Of a stretch of DNA of 64,000 bases, positions 17,475-26,323 are shown in pieces (the first letter of the stretch is position 1; the number at the start of each line of letters is the position of its first letter). The notes beneath the pieces were generated by a model that had not been told where the DNA came from, made no database searches, and worked only from the letters and a program-made list of their open reading frames with translations. The position numbers and the translations under genes are program-made. This stretch comes from CASFRF01 sp031549345 (GTDB taxonomy: Bacteria; Verrucomicrobiota; Lentisphaeria; Victivallales; Victivallaceae), in NCBI GenBank assembly GCA_031549345.1, contig JAVBPY010000010.1, forward strand, positions 156,128-220,127, in the 5' to 3' direction.

Positions 17475-18254
17475 TTACCAAGGTTTGTTGTGGTTGCCGA
17501 GATTACCGCCCCACGGCCACTTCGTGGCGTCCGCGGAACCGGAGGGAAACGGGTACGCGCTTGTGTAATCCAATCCATCATCACGGTCAAGCATCATGCG
17601 GCCATCCGAGAGGGGCACGGGAGTCATGGCCGATACGTGTCCATCGGCAAAGCTCAGATTCAACCCGCCCATGTGACGGGTTTTGACGGGTTGGCTCGTG
17701 CGCTCGATCCACCCCCAACGCCCACGGTCGGTCAGAACGAACGCCTCCGTCGGGCGTTTGATGCGGGGCAGCTTTGTCCAGCCATTCTGTCCGAACATCA
17801 CAACCCCGCCGGCGTAGGCGCTGCGTATGGAAATGCCGGTTGTCGTCTTCAGGAACGGTCCGGCTTGCCCCAGAGAAAGACTGAACGTACCTGCCAACTC
17901 GGATGGGCCAAGCGGTTCGTCCGGGCACCAGAGGATGGTGTTTACCCCCCCCGCGTCGGCGCCGCCGCCGTACTGGTTGATTTTGACGTTGCCGTATTTG
18001 ACCACGGGGGCGATGTATCCCCTGTCGCTCCCGTCGGCGACGAGTGTGCCGCAACGATAGGAGGGCATGAAGTCGTTGTAGTCGGACGCATAGAACAAAT
18101 AGCACTGGGCGCTCTGCTTCAAATTGCTCTGGCATCTGGAGCGGTAGGCCATTCGCCGGGCCTGTCCGAGCGCGGGCAAGAGCATGCTTGCCAGAATCGC
18201 GATAATGGCGATAACGACCAGGAGCTCAATCAACGTGAAGAATCTTTTTCCCAT
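17475..18254 (-). CDS. Type IV pseudopilin-like protein with H-X9-DG motif
   Basis: A 259-residue protein with a class III prepilin leader: MGKRFFTLIELLVVIA, cleavage expected before Phe5/Phe6 with Glu at position +5, then a hydrophobic helix. LLPALGQARRMAYRSRCQSNLKQ follows in the style of the large Lentisphaerota/Planctomycetota pseudopilin families. Near the C-terminus HMGGLNLSFADGH fits the processing-associated H-X9-DG motif. The ATG at 18254 has AAGGAA 7 bases upstream. It lies 16 bp after the GntR-type regulator and upstream of a carbohydrate-binding-like gene and a GH2-like gene. It may help export or display those proteins, or form a cell-surface fibre; that role is inference. Confidence 0.9.
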   Translation of the reverse strand: MGKRFFTLIELLVVIAIIAILASMLLPALGQARRMAYRSRCQSNLKQSAQCYLFYASDYNDFMPSYRCGTLVADGSDRGYIAPVVKYGNVKINQYGGGADAGGVNTILWCPDEPLGPSELAGTFSLSLGQAGPFLKTTTGISIRSAYAGGVVMFGQNGWTKLPRIKRPTEAFVLTDRGRWGWIERTSQPVKTRHMGGLNLSFADGHVSAMTPVPLSDGRMMLDRDDGLDYTSAYPFPSGSADATKWPWGGNLGNHNKPW

Positions 18255-18270
18255 GATACGTTCCTTCGTT

Positions 18271-19359
18271 TCACAAACATATGGTGGTTGCTGTTCCGAA
18301 CTCATGAAATTCCGGCGGGATTCGGCTGCCCTGCCGCTTGCCGCCGCGAAATGCGTCGATGTAAGCGAGCCCGTCGCGCAGATTCCGCAAATGGTCGTAA
18401 GCGAAATAGTGCACCGGATAACCGAAATCGACCAGGAACGGATAATTCCCGGTTGCGATTACTTTCATATTTTTCACTTCGGGCCGCCCGGCACAGGAAC
18501 GCAAAAGGCCGATGACATGCGGCAACGAGTTGTCGTTGGCGACAAACAGCGCCTCCGGCAACGCGGTATTCAGAAATGTCCGCAACGCGGGAATGCACAA
18601 CGAATACGACGTATCGCCAGCCACAAGATACGCACCTTCCGGAACGACAATACCGTACCGCAGAGCGATTTCACGGAAAAAATTTTCGCGCTCCGGGAAA
18701 TACCGTCCGCCGGTGGTGATTGCCGCCAGCGACTTGATGCCGGAAGAAGCAAGAAAACGAAAAATGGGCAACAACTCGTACTCGTTCTGATCGTTCCGCG
18801 TATGATGGATCGGCGCAAGGTTTTCTCCCGAAAGCTCCTGCGGGACCGCGCCGCAAACAGGAATTTCGCACTGTTCGTAAAGGCGGCTCCGCTGCCGCGT
18901 CCGGCAGGGCTGTTCCAAAAAAATTCCGGCGTAGCCATGCCGTTCGATTCTCCGATAGAGCGCAACGTGCTCCGGATCGTCGAATTCACGGTCGATGTCG
19001 AAATGAACGTCGATCTCCCGCCCTTCCCCGCGCAACGTTTCCACGGCGCCGAGAACGGCGCGGGCATGGAAATCAACCGTTTCCGGCGTTCCACCAAGGA
19101 GAACGGCATAACGCCGCAGGAACGGCGGCTCGGGATTCACCACCGTGCCGCCCTGCCGGAAATCGTTGACGCGGATGAACTCTTCGTCCAGAAGAATCTG
19201 GAACGCCGCATTTACCAGGTTGGACGATCCGAACTCCGCCTGAAACATCCGGCGCGTCGGAAGCCGGAACCCGGGTTCCCATTCGCCCGAAACGATCTTC
19301 CCGCGAATATGAGCCGCCAGAACTTCCGCGCCGTCGCCGTTTTTTCGTAATGGATTCAT
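18271..19359 (-). CDS. GntR-type winged-helix regulator with LacI/periplasmic-binding-like sugar-sensing domain
   Basis: A 362-residue transcription factor. Residues about 8-68 are a GntR winged helix (AAHIRGKIVSGEWEPGFRLPTRR, then SSNLVNAAFQILLDEEFI). From about residue 75 to the end is a LacI/periplasmic-binding-protein effector domain (YAGIFLEQPC, LPEALFVANDN). Such fusions bind sugars. I chose the ATG at 19359, which has AGGAG just upstream, over one 12 bases earlier that lies inside the operator. Its promoter carries an inverted repeat that recurs almost exactly in front of the LacZ-like GH2 gene, pointing to autoregulation plus control of that enzyme. It leads a four-gene cluster with a pseudopilin, a secreted jelly-roll protein and a GH2-like protein. 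Confidence 0.88.
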   Translation of the reverse strand: MNPLRKNGDGAEVLAAHIRGKIVSGEWEPGFRLPTRRMFQAEFGSSNLVNAAFQILLDEEFIRVNDFRQGGTVVNPEPPFLRRYAVLLGGTPETVDFHARAVLGAVETLRGEGREIDVHFDIDREFDDPEHVALYRRIERHGYAGIFLEQPCRTRQRSRLYEQCEIPVCGAVPQELSGENLAPIHHTRNDQNEYELLPIFRFLASSGIKSLAAITTGGRYFPERENFFREIALRYGIVVPEGAYLVAGDTSYSLCIPALRTFLNTALPEALFVANDNSLPHVIGLLRSCAGRPEVKNMKVIATGNYPFLVDFGYPVHYFAYDHLRNLRDGLAYIDAFRGGKRQGSRIPPEFHEFGTATTICL

Positions 19360-19367
19360 TGATCTCC

Positions 19368-19412
19368 TCATGTTCTTTGTTTTATTATATATCTAGAGAA
19401 CATGAATGTCAA
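19368..19412 (-). promoter_or_regulatory. Promoter with flanking operator half-sites in front of the GntR-type regulator
   Basis: On the minus strand: TTGACA (19407-19412), a 17-base spacer and TATAAT (19384-19389), a consensus sigma-70 promoter. Superimposed is an inverted repeat TCATGTTCT ... AGAACATGA (19397-19405 and 19368-19376) with 20 bases between arms: one arm inside the -35/-10 spacer, the other just downstream of the -10. The -35 overlaps the last codons of the upstream GH2 gene. A near-identical copy lies at 22247-22291. Confidence 0.85.
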
Positions 19413-22231
19413 GTCGTTTTTCCCAAAATACGAAAATAAAATACGCCCTCGCCGGAACGGCCGAAAATCCGGTACGCATCGTGAACATCCGCTCCCCAGC
19501 TGTTGTCGCCGCCGACGCCGCGCTGAACGCAATCAAGCGTAAGTTCCGAGGCACTCGAAATCGGCAATTCATCGGGATGTTTCGCGCTCGCAAGCTCGGT
19601 ATGGGAATAGGGAAGCAAGGTGAATTGGAACAAAGACCCGCCGGAGATAAGAATTGTTTCGCCGGTGCTCATTTCCAGCGCAAGAGTGCGGACGTCGGAA
19701 CGCTGTCCATTCTCCTGCGGGCGGGAGTAGTCGGTCCGCAACGTGTGCGGGAGCGCCCGGTATTTGCCGACAAACGCCCCGCGTTTGCGGTCGCAATAGT
19801 TTTCCCACGGGCCGCGACCGTAGTACTCAACGTGTTTCACCGCGCCGGGGGAAAACTCCAGCCTGAGGCCGAAACGGGCGATTTCCGTATCCGGTTCGTC
19901 GTTGGAATATGCAATGCGGATGGTCCGCCACGCCCCTTCCGATTCAATCATCAACTCTGTCTTGGGGTGCTTCGGCAGGCGGGTGCCGAAATTCATGCCG
20001 CGATCATTGTCCGTCAGCGCCCGATCCAGTACGACGTGTGGCGTTCCGGTTAAACCGGGCAGCCCCAGCCGATCGAACGAACGCAATACAACATCGGGTC
20101 CATTGAAGGGGCGTTTTGCGGACGGATCGAGCGGAAATTCCGTGGCCGCAAATTGGATTCCGTCCTCGTAAAAAAGTTGGCGGCAGTAGAATTCGCCATC
20201 GCCTTTCGCGACCGGAAGCGGGAATAAGACGCCCGCACCGGGAGCAAGGGAAAAAATGAATTCCGTTTCCTGAACGAACTCCCCGTCGCAATACAACAAA
20301 CTGAGCATCCGGCATGTCATCTCCCGGAAAAAACGCTTGCTCCGCACGGTGAAAACGCCACACCCGTAGTCGGGGACGACGGCGACTGGCTGCTGCACAT
20401 GGCATACTTCGTAATACGCGGGATTCGGCGTCCGGTCCGCCCGAACCAAGCCGTCGCAACAAAAATTCCCGCTGTTCGGGAAATCGCCGAAATCACCCCC
20501 GTATGCGTCGCTTCGCCGCCGCCCGCCGGGGTTGAACCCGTGTTCGCACCATTCCCAGACAAAGCCGCCGACGAGCATCTTCTCCGACTCGAACAAATCC
20601 CAGTAGTCGCCGAAGTTCCCGGTGCTGTTCCCCATGGCGTGCGCGTATTCGTTGGTGATGAAAGGCTTCACGCCGCGCACGGCGCTCAGGGCGCGCGCAT
20701 CGGTATGCTCGCCCTGCTCTCCGGCGAACTCCGCCTTGTCCAGCAAATAGGCTCTCAGCCACGGAAATGGCGGGTAGGTGCGGGAATCGAAATCGGCCGC
20801 GGCGTTCATGTCGGCATACTGAATCGGACGACAGTCGCGTGCGCGTATCCACGCGGCCGATTCCATAAAGAAGTCGCCGAAACCCGCCTCGTTGCCGAGC
20901 GACCAGATCAAAATGGATACATGATTCCGGTTGCAGACCACCATCCGCTCGATCCGGTCGAAGGCGGCGGGATACCATGTGCGGTCGTTGCCGGGGAGGA
21001 TACACTTATGGTAGGAAACGCCGTGCGTTTCCAGATTCGCCTCGTCGCAAAGAAAGAGGCCGAAACGGTCGCACAACTCATACCACCGCGGGTCGCAGGT
21101 ATAGTGGCTGTTCCTCACCGCGTTGAAATGCGCGGATTTGATCATCCGCACATCGTGCAACATGCTTTGCATGTCCATCACATTGCCGCTCACAGGGTGC
21201 CATTCGTGGCGGTTCACTCCGTAAATTTTGATGCTTTTCCCATTCACATAGAGTTGACGATTCTCGGTCTTCACCGTGCGGAACCCGGTGCGGAAGTGCC
21301 GGATATCACGGATTCCTTCCTTGTTTTTCAAAACAAGGCGGACATGGTATAAAATGGCCTTTTCCGGACTCCAAAACAACACTTCGGGGACTGCGATCGA
21401 AATAATCTCCGCCGGAGCCCCCTCGATGCTCCATACATCGCCGTCGGGACCGGTAACCTGCATCTGGACAACAGCGTCTTCGCCGCATCCTGCAACAGCA
21501 CATTCCGCGGCGATAATGCCGTTTCCACAATTCGCGGATATATTCACATCCAGGAAATGCCTGCGCTGCAGCCGGTGCAGACAAACATCGCGGAACACGC
21601 CGGAGAGGCGCCAGCAATCCTGGTCCTCCAGATAACTTCCGGAACAGTACTTGAACACTTCGATAACAAGCAAATTTTCGCCGGAACGAACAAGCGAGCT
21701 TACGTCGAATTCAGCCGGGTTCGTCGAATTCTCGCTGTATCCAACGTATGTGCCATTGAGCCAGACCCGGAACGCGCTTTTTACTCCCCCGAAGTACAAA
21801 TGAAAACACTCGTCCGTCAAAGGATTTTCCACTGTAAAACGCCGGCGGCAGCGGCCCGTCGGGTTCGGTTCGGCGGCCACCGTAAAATTTTCATTCTCAG
21901 GGGGAGTCATAACCTTCGGTGGACGCGCGGGGAACGGGTATGTACTGTTTGTATAGATCGGTGTACCGTATCCGAGGCACTCGAAAATGGCCGGAATTTG
22001 AATCGTTTCCCAATCGGAGTCGTCGAAATCGATCCGAAAAAAAGGAGCATCTTCACTGGGCACGTAGGGGTACCAGCGGAAATTCCAAGGCCCGTTCAAA
22101 TCGATCCGGCAATCTGCAAGCTCATAGAGCCATTCTTCCGGAGATACCTCCAGCCTTTCCGTCCGCCATGAATGCGCCCTGGGCGGAAGTTTGTTTTCCG
22201 CAAAAAATAACTGATTCTCCAAGAAGTCCAT
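19409..22231 (-). CDS. GH2-family beta-galactosidase (LacZ-like)
   Basis: A 940-residue cytoplasmic-type glycoside hydrolase with no signal peptide. Domain order is sugar-binding jelly roll (about 35-215, YSENSTNPAEFDVSSLV and DQDCWRLSGVFRDV), immunoglobulin-like, TIM barrel, small and large beta-galactosidase domains (WGADVHDAYRIF at the end). The acid/base is Glu448 in WSLGNEAGF and the nucleophile Glu528 in ITNEYAHAMG, as in LacZ. It hydrolyses terminal beta-galactosides or related sugars. The start is either ATG 22231 or 22243; I prefer 22231 for its more reasonable distance from AAGGATG. The promoter carries the same operator as the GntR-type regulator directly downstream, so its expression is probably induced by the sugar it releases. 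Confidence 0.92.
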   Translation of the reverse strand: MDFLENQLFFAENKLPPRAHSWRTERLEVSPEEWLYELADCRIDLNGPWNFRWYPYVPSEDAPFFRIDFDDSDWETIQIPAIFECLGYGTPIYTNSTYPFPARPPKVMTPPENENFTVAAEPNPTGRCRRRFTVENPLTDECFHLYFGGVKSAFRVWLNGTYVGYSENSTNPAEFDVSSLVRSGENLLVIEVFKYCSGSYLEDQDCWRLSGVFRDVCLHRLQRRHFLDVNISANCGNGIIAAECAVAGCGEDAVVQMQVTGPDGDVWSIEGAPAEIISIAVPEVLFWSPEKAILYHVRLVLKNKEGIRDIRHFRTGFRTVKTENRQLYVNGKSIKIYGVNRHEWHPVSGNVMDMQSMLHDVRMIKSAHFNAVRNSHYTCDPRWYELCDRFGLFLCDEANLETHGVSYHKCILPGNDRTWYPAAFDRIERMVVCNRNHVSILIWSLGNEAGFGDFFMESAAWIRARDCRPIQYADMNAAADFDSRTYPPFPWLRAYLLDKAEFAGEQGEHTDARALSAVRGVKPFITNEYAHAMGNSTGNFGDYWDLFESEKMLVGGFVWEWCEHGFNPGGRRRSDAYGGDFGDFPNSGNFCCDGLVRADRTPNPAYYEVCHVQQPVAVVPDYGCGVFTVRSKRFFREMTCRMLSLLYCDGEFVQETEFIFSLAPGAGVLFPLPVAKGDGEFYCRQLFYEDGIQFAATEFPLDPSAKRPFNGPDVVLRSFDRLGLPGLTGTPHVVLDRALTDNDRGMNFGTRLPKHPKTELMIESEGAWRTIRIAYSNDEPDTEIARFGLRLEFSPGAVKHVEYYGRGPWENYCDRKRGAFVGKYRALPHTLRTDYSRPQENGQRSDVRTLALEMSTGETILISGGSLFQFTLLPYSHTELASAKHPDELPISSASELTLDCVQRGVGGDNSWGADVHDAYRIFGRSGEGVFYFRILGKTT

Positions 22232-22246
22232 AAAAACACCCATCCT

Positions 22247-22291
22247 TCATGTTCTTTGTTTTATTATACATCAAAAGAACATGAAATACAA
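22247..22291 (-). promoter_or_regulatory. Promoter/operator of the LacZ-like gene, twin of the regulator's own
   Basis: On the minus strand: TTGTAT (22286-22291), a 17-base spacer and TATAAT (22263-22268). The same TCATGTTCT ... AGAACATGA repeat occupies 22276-22284 and 22247-22255, again with exactly 20 bases between arms. From the downstream arm through the -10 the two sites are identical over more than 20 bases; differences are confined to a few bases of the spacer and the -35. Confidence 0.85.
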
Positions 22292-22357
22292 GGACTGCTT
22301 CCGTTTTTTGCGGCTTGCGACTGGAAAATCTTCAAGAGAGGTGATATTTTATAGGTC

Positions 22358-24889
22358 ATGGAAGATTTTCGGAAAACGATCCGCCTGCGCGATGCCGCAG
22401 GGGAAACAATCGAGTTTGCCTACTCCGAATCCGGTGATGGCACGCTTGGTACGCTCTTGCTGCTCCACGGGCTTTGCGCCGATTCGGGCTGCTGGGAACG
22501 CGTGATCCCCCACCTGAATCCGGGACTGAAGGTTTTTGCTGTCGATCTTTTCGGCTGCGGCGGATCGAGCGCAAGCTCGACGGAAAAACTCTCCAGCTTC
22601 GACCAGGCGATCCTCCTCCAGGAGTTCGCGCACGAGCTGCGCCTGAAACGCATTATCCTTGTCGCGCACGACGTCGGCGCGGCCGTGGCCTCGCTGGCGT
22701 TGGCCGACTCCGAATTTCGCGAGCGCGTGGAAAAACTCATCCTTATCGCCCCCTTCGGCAGTGGAACGGAGCTGCCGGACTACTTTGGCCGCCTGGCGGC
22801 GAATACGGACGAGAACCCGCTCGTCCGTTTCGACAGTCCGGACGTCGCCGCCTACGTTCTCCTCAAAGAATCGGTTTTCCGGAGCGAAACAATCGACAGC
22901 CGCGCCATCGAGTGCTGGGCGCGGAATTGGCGGAAACCGGGGGTTCGCGAATGCCTCATCGGCGCGGCGCGGCAGCTTCGCCTTATCGCGCCGGAAATTT
23001 TGCAGACGGAGCTCGACGCCGCCGCCCCCGCCCTGATTCTGTGGGGTACGGAGGACGTCATTCTTCCACCGTCCGGAGCCGGAGAATTCCTGACCGGACT
23101 TCCCCATGCACACCTGGAACTCCTCTCCGACTGCGGCCACTGGCCGATGCTGGAACAGCCGCAAAAAACGGCGCGCCTCATCAATGAATTCGTCGATGGG
23201 ACGCTCGCAGCCACGGAAAAACACCCCGCCGCCGCCAATGTCCCACGTCCGCGCGGACGCCGCTACTACAGGATGCGCATGAGCCGCCTCTTCGACCGCT
23301 GGGCGCCGGACACCATGATCCTGATGCTGTTCATCAAGATCCTCCAATTTCTTAAGTTCCTCGGCTTCAGCCCCAAGGAAAACGGTTGGCGCAAAGCAAC
23401 CGGCGTTTTCCTGCGCAACGAATACTCCAAATTCATGCTGGCGGCGTTCCATTTGCGTTATTACCGCGCCGGACGGATTCCGGTGGATGGCGCCAGCGCG
23501 CGACTCCTCCTGGTCCGCCGCCTCCAGGAACACATTGCTGAACGGAACGAACTGCACTGGGCCGCATCGCCCGGCTGGATGCTCCTCAAACGCCGCCAGA
23601 TTTTCTTTACGGATATGATCGAGACCGAGTTCAGCGAAAATGGAGACCTTCTCCATCTGAAGCCGCACTTCGACACAAAATTTGCGGAATTCGCCGCATT
23701 GGGGAGCGGAGATATCGAGCTTCTCCTCCAGGAATTCTGCCGCCTCTACAATCAATGGAACAACCTGAACAGCCTGCGCCGCGCCAAACTCCTGGCGCGA
23801 AAACTCACGCGCTGGACCCCCGCCGGACACAAACTCAGCCACCGCGCGCGCATCGAATTGAAGAGTCTTGTGGATCGTCTGCTGACCGCGTCGTACATCA
23901 CTTTCGAGCAGCTTCCGGCCGATCCGGAAAAAATAGCGAAGGCCCGTTTCGCCACGCCGGACATTCAGACATACCGCCACCCGGGCTGGGGACTCCTGAA
24001 TATTATCGTCCGCTTCAGCGCCGATTGGAGCGAAGCGGATCTCTGGACGCAATACCACCACGTTCCAGTGGATGGGCTGCCGATGCAGGAACTCCTCTGC
24101 GAGCTCAAGCGGGAATGGGGGGAAACGGGCCCCCTCCTCTACCCCGTACCCGGAACGCCCGCGGCGGAACCGGAAATTTTTTACGATGGAAACCAGCGTT
24201 TCCGCGCCCGCCTTTTCCTCGACTTCTCCCGCTTCCTCGCGTTGCGGAAGTACCTGAACACCCATTACCGCACACGGATGGGGGGGAACGCCACCGTCGC
24301 GGGGATGATTTTGTGGGGACTGATGCGCCACCCCTTTTTCCAGGACCGAAAAATGCTCTTCCCGGTGGACATCGAAAACGGGGTGGAATTCGCCCGGGAA
24401 CGGGAATTAAGTTTGATCTTCATCCGCCCCGGCAAGTATTTCGACACGGCGAACCCGCTGGAAGGTTTCACGCGCTTCCAGCGCGAATTCAACCGCAGAC
24501 TCCAGCGGACGCGCGCGGGAAAGAGCGAAAGTTACGAACTCCTCCAACTCTATTCCATGATCCACCCGGTCTTCTACCATCTCGGCACGTACCTTCTTCC
24601 CAAGGCAATGAATGAAATGCTCGGCACCGTGGGGCTTTCCATCCTGACGGACGCGGAGATGTTTCTGGCCCCCCTGACCGATTTGCAGGAGGACGGCTTC
24701 ATGGCCCTCGGCAACATGCGCGTCCCCGCCGTGAACGGCACCCGGGCCGGCGCCATCAGCATCTGCGCCTCGCACCGGCAGTTAAAAGCATATACGGAGG
24801 CGATCACGGCCATCGCCTCGGATTATCCACGATTCCTCGACTTGAATCCCGATCTCGTCGACCCGCCCAACGGAGGGGCAAAACAATGA
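22358..24889 (+). CDS. Alpha/beta hydrolase fused to a CoA-dependent-acyltransferase-like domain
   Basis: An 843-residue two-domain protein. Residues 1-285 are an alpha/beta hydrolase (LLLHGLCADSGCWERV, SDCGHWPMLEQP at the catalytic His). The nucleophile elbow reads VAHDVGAAVA with Asp105 in place of Ser, as in epoxide hydrolases and haloalkane dehalogenases. From about residue 380 the sequence has the layout of the condensation/wax-ester-synthase/BAHD acyltransferase superfamily, including the HHxxxDG motif (H568-D572 in YHHVPVDG). No signal peptide or membrane segment is clear. It overlaps the downstream LCAT-like lipoprotein gene by ATGA, suggesting joint work on acylated lipids or exported esters. 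Each domain is recognisable; the joint function is inference. Confidence 0.78.
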   Translation: MEDFRKTIRLRDAAGETIEFAYSESGDGTLGTLLLLHGLCADSGCWERVIPHLNPGLKVFAVDLFGCGGSSASSTEKLSSFDQAILLQEFAHELRLKRIILVAHDVGAAVASLALADSEFRERVEKLILIAPFGSGTELPDYFGRLAANTDENPLVRFDSPDVAAYVLLKESVFRSETIDSRAIECWARNWRKPGVRECLIGAARQLRLIAPEILQTELDAAAPALILWGTEDVILPPSGAGEFLTGLPHAHLELLSDCGHWPMLEQPQKTARLINEFVDGTLAATEKHPAAANVPRPRGRRYYRMRMSRLFDRWAPDTMILMLFIKILQFLKFLGFSPKENGWRKATGVFLRNEYSKFMLAAFHLRYYRAGRIPVDGASARLLLVRRLQEHIAERNELHWAASPGWMLLKRRQIFFTDMIETEFSENGDLLHLKPHFDTKFAEFAALGSGDIELLLQEFCRLYNQWNNLNSLRRAKLLARKLTRWTPAGHKLSHRARIELKSLVDRLLTASYITFEQLPADPEKIAKARFATPDIQTYRHPGWGLLNIIVRFSADWSEADLWTQYHHVPVDGLPMQELLCELKREWGETGPLLYPVPGTPAAEPEIFYDGNQRFRARLFLDFSRFLALRKYLNTHYRTRMGGNATVAGMILWGLMRHPFFQDRKMLFPVDIENGVEFARERELSLIFIRPGKYFDTANPLEGFTRFQREFNRRLQRTRAGKSESYELLQLYSMIHPVFYHLGTYLLPKAMNEMLGTVGLSILTDAEMFLAPLTDLQEDGFMALGNMRVPAVNGTRAGAISICASHRQLKAYTEAITAIASDYPRFLDLNPDLVDPPNGGAKQ

Positions 24890-26322
24890 AGCTGTTTACC
24901 GCGTCTTTTTCCCCCTTTCTCCTGTTGCTTGTTCTCGCCGGGTGCGCAACGCCGGAAGGCTCGTACCAATCCAACCGGATCGACGACCCTTCACTCCTGA
25001 GCCGGAACACTACCCGTTCGCTCGCCTACGAGGGGCCGGCGCGCAACCCGGTGATCGTTATTCACGGCTTTCTCGGCGCGCGCCTGCGCGAACAGGAGTC
25101 CGGAAATGAGGTCTGGGGAACGTTCTCCGCCACCGTCCCCCCCGTCAAAATGCTCCGCGACCTCGCCCACCCGATGCGTCTTGGCGTTCCCTTGCGCCAA
25201 CTCCGCGACTCCACCGTGGCCGACGCCTTGCTGGACACGGTAAACATCCGCGTCATGGGTTTCCCGTTTTCCATGCACGCCTACGCAAACTTGATCGATC
25301 TTTTGGTTCAAAGCGGCTACGTCCAGGAGAACAAACCCCTCCCGGCAGGGCGCAACTTCGCCAATTTATTCGTATTTTATTACGATTGGCGACGGGACAT
25401 CCCGGAAAACGCACGCAAACTCGGTTTGTTCATTCAGGCCAAACGCCGCCGCCTCCAGCAAGAGTACAAGCAGCGGTACAACCTGGAAGAGTTCGATGTC
25501 CAATTCGACATTGTGGCGCACTCCATGGGCGGCATGGTCGCACGCTATTATCTGCGCTACGGCGACGCGGACCTCCCGGAAAACCCGGAAGAAACGCCGA
25601 AAATCACCTGGGCCGGAGCGCAATACATCGACAAATTAATTCAGGTAGGCACACCCAACGGCGGTTATTTGGACACACTTCTGGAAATGACACACGGCCT
25701 GCGCCTTGCTCCGGGCGGCGCGCTGTATCCGCCGCTCCTGGTCGGCACGTTTCCTTCGATTTATCAAATGCTTCCGCATCCGGACTTCCGCGTCCTCCGC
25801 AATGAAGGAGGGAAAAATCTGGATCTTTTCGATCCCGCCCTTTGGATTAAGCACGGTTGGGGCCTGGCCGACAAATCCGCCCTGCCTCTGATGAAAGAAG
25901 CGCTCCCGGAAGTTTCATCGCAGGAACGCCATCGCGCCATCCTGCTCGACCATCTGGCCAAGTGCCTCATCCGCGCCCGTTCCTTCATACGGGCCATGGC
26001 GGAGCAGGACCCATTGCCGGGACCGAAAACGCGGCAAATCCTCTTTTTGGGCGATTCCGTGGCGACCTCGGCGCAAGCAGTCGTCGGTCCGGATGGAAAG
26101 CCGCAAATCACCCAACTCGATTCGGGGGATGGAAAAATTACAGCGGTCAGCGCCCGCTTTGACCGCCGCGATCCCGACGCCGCAATCTGGGATCCGCACA
26201 TGGTTTCCCCGATCCGCTGGGACGCGATCATCCACTTGCGCGGCGCGCACATGGGCATTACGTGGAGTCCGGAATTTTCGCACAACGTCCGCTTTTACCT
26301 TGTGCAGTTTCCGTCGCGATAA
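24886..26322 (+). CDS. LCAT-like phospholipase/acyltransferase lipoprotein
   Basis: A 478-residue protein with a lipoprotein signal peptide (LLLLVLAGC lipobox, Cys at about 22), so it is probably anchored in a membrane facing the periplasm. The rest has the alpha/beta-hydrolase layout of lecithin:cholesterol acyltransferase-type enzymes: VIVIHGFLGARLREQ near the start, YDWRRDIPENA, and the nucleophile Ser213 in VAHSMGGMVARYYLRYG, with GTPNGGYLDT afterwards. Members hydrolyse or transesterify phospholipid acyl chains. The catalytic His is likely in RGAHMGI near residue 460. It is translationally coupled (ATGA) to the hydrolase-acyltransferase fusion upstream, which may use or supply its acyl groups. 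Confidence 0.8.
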   Translation: MKLFTASFSPFLLLLVLAGCATPEGSYQSNRIDDPSLLSRNTTRSLAYEGPARNPVIVIHGFLGARLREQESGNEVWGTFSATVPPVKMLRDLAHPMRLGVPLRQLRDSTVADALLDTVNIRVMGFPFSMHAYANLIDLLVQSGYVQENKPLPAGRNFANLFVFYYDWRRDIPENARKLGLFIQAKRRRLQQEYKQRYNLEEFDVQFDIVAHSMGGMVARYYLRYGDADLPENPEETPKITWAGAQYIDKLIQVGTPNGGYLDTLLEMTHGLRLAPGGALYPPLLVGTFPSIYQMLPHPDFRVLRNEGGKNLDLFDPALWIKHGWGLADKSALPLMKEALPEVSSQERHRAILLDHLAKCLIRARSFIRAMAEQDPLPGPKTRQILFLGDSVATSAQAVVGPDGKPQITQLDSGDGKITAVSARFDRRDPDAAIWDPHMVSPIRWDAIIHLRGAHMGITWSPEFSHNVRFYLVQFPSR

Positions 26323-26323
26323 C

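Noticed and set aside
22349..24331. 660-codon open frame opposite the hydrolase-acyltransferase gene
   Set aside because: The plus-strand frame carries clear hydrolase motifs and a coupled downstream gene; the minus frame has none.
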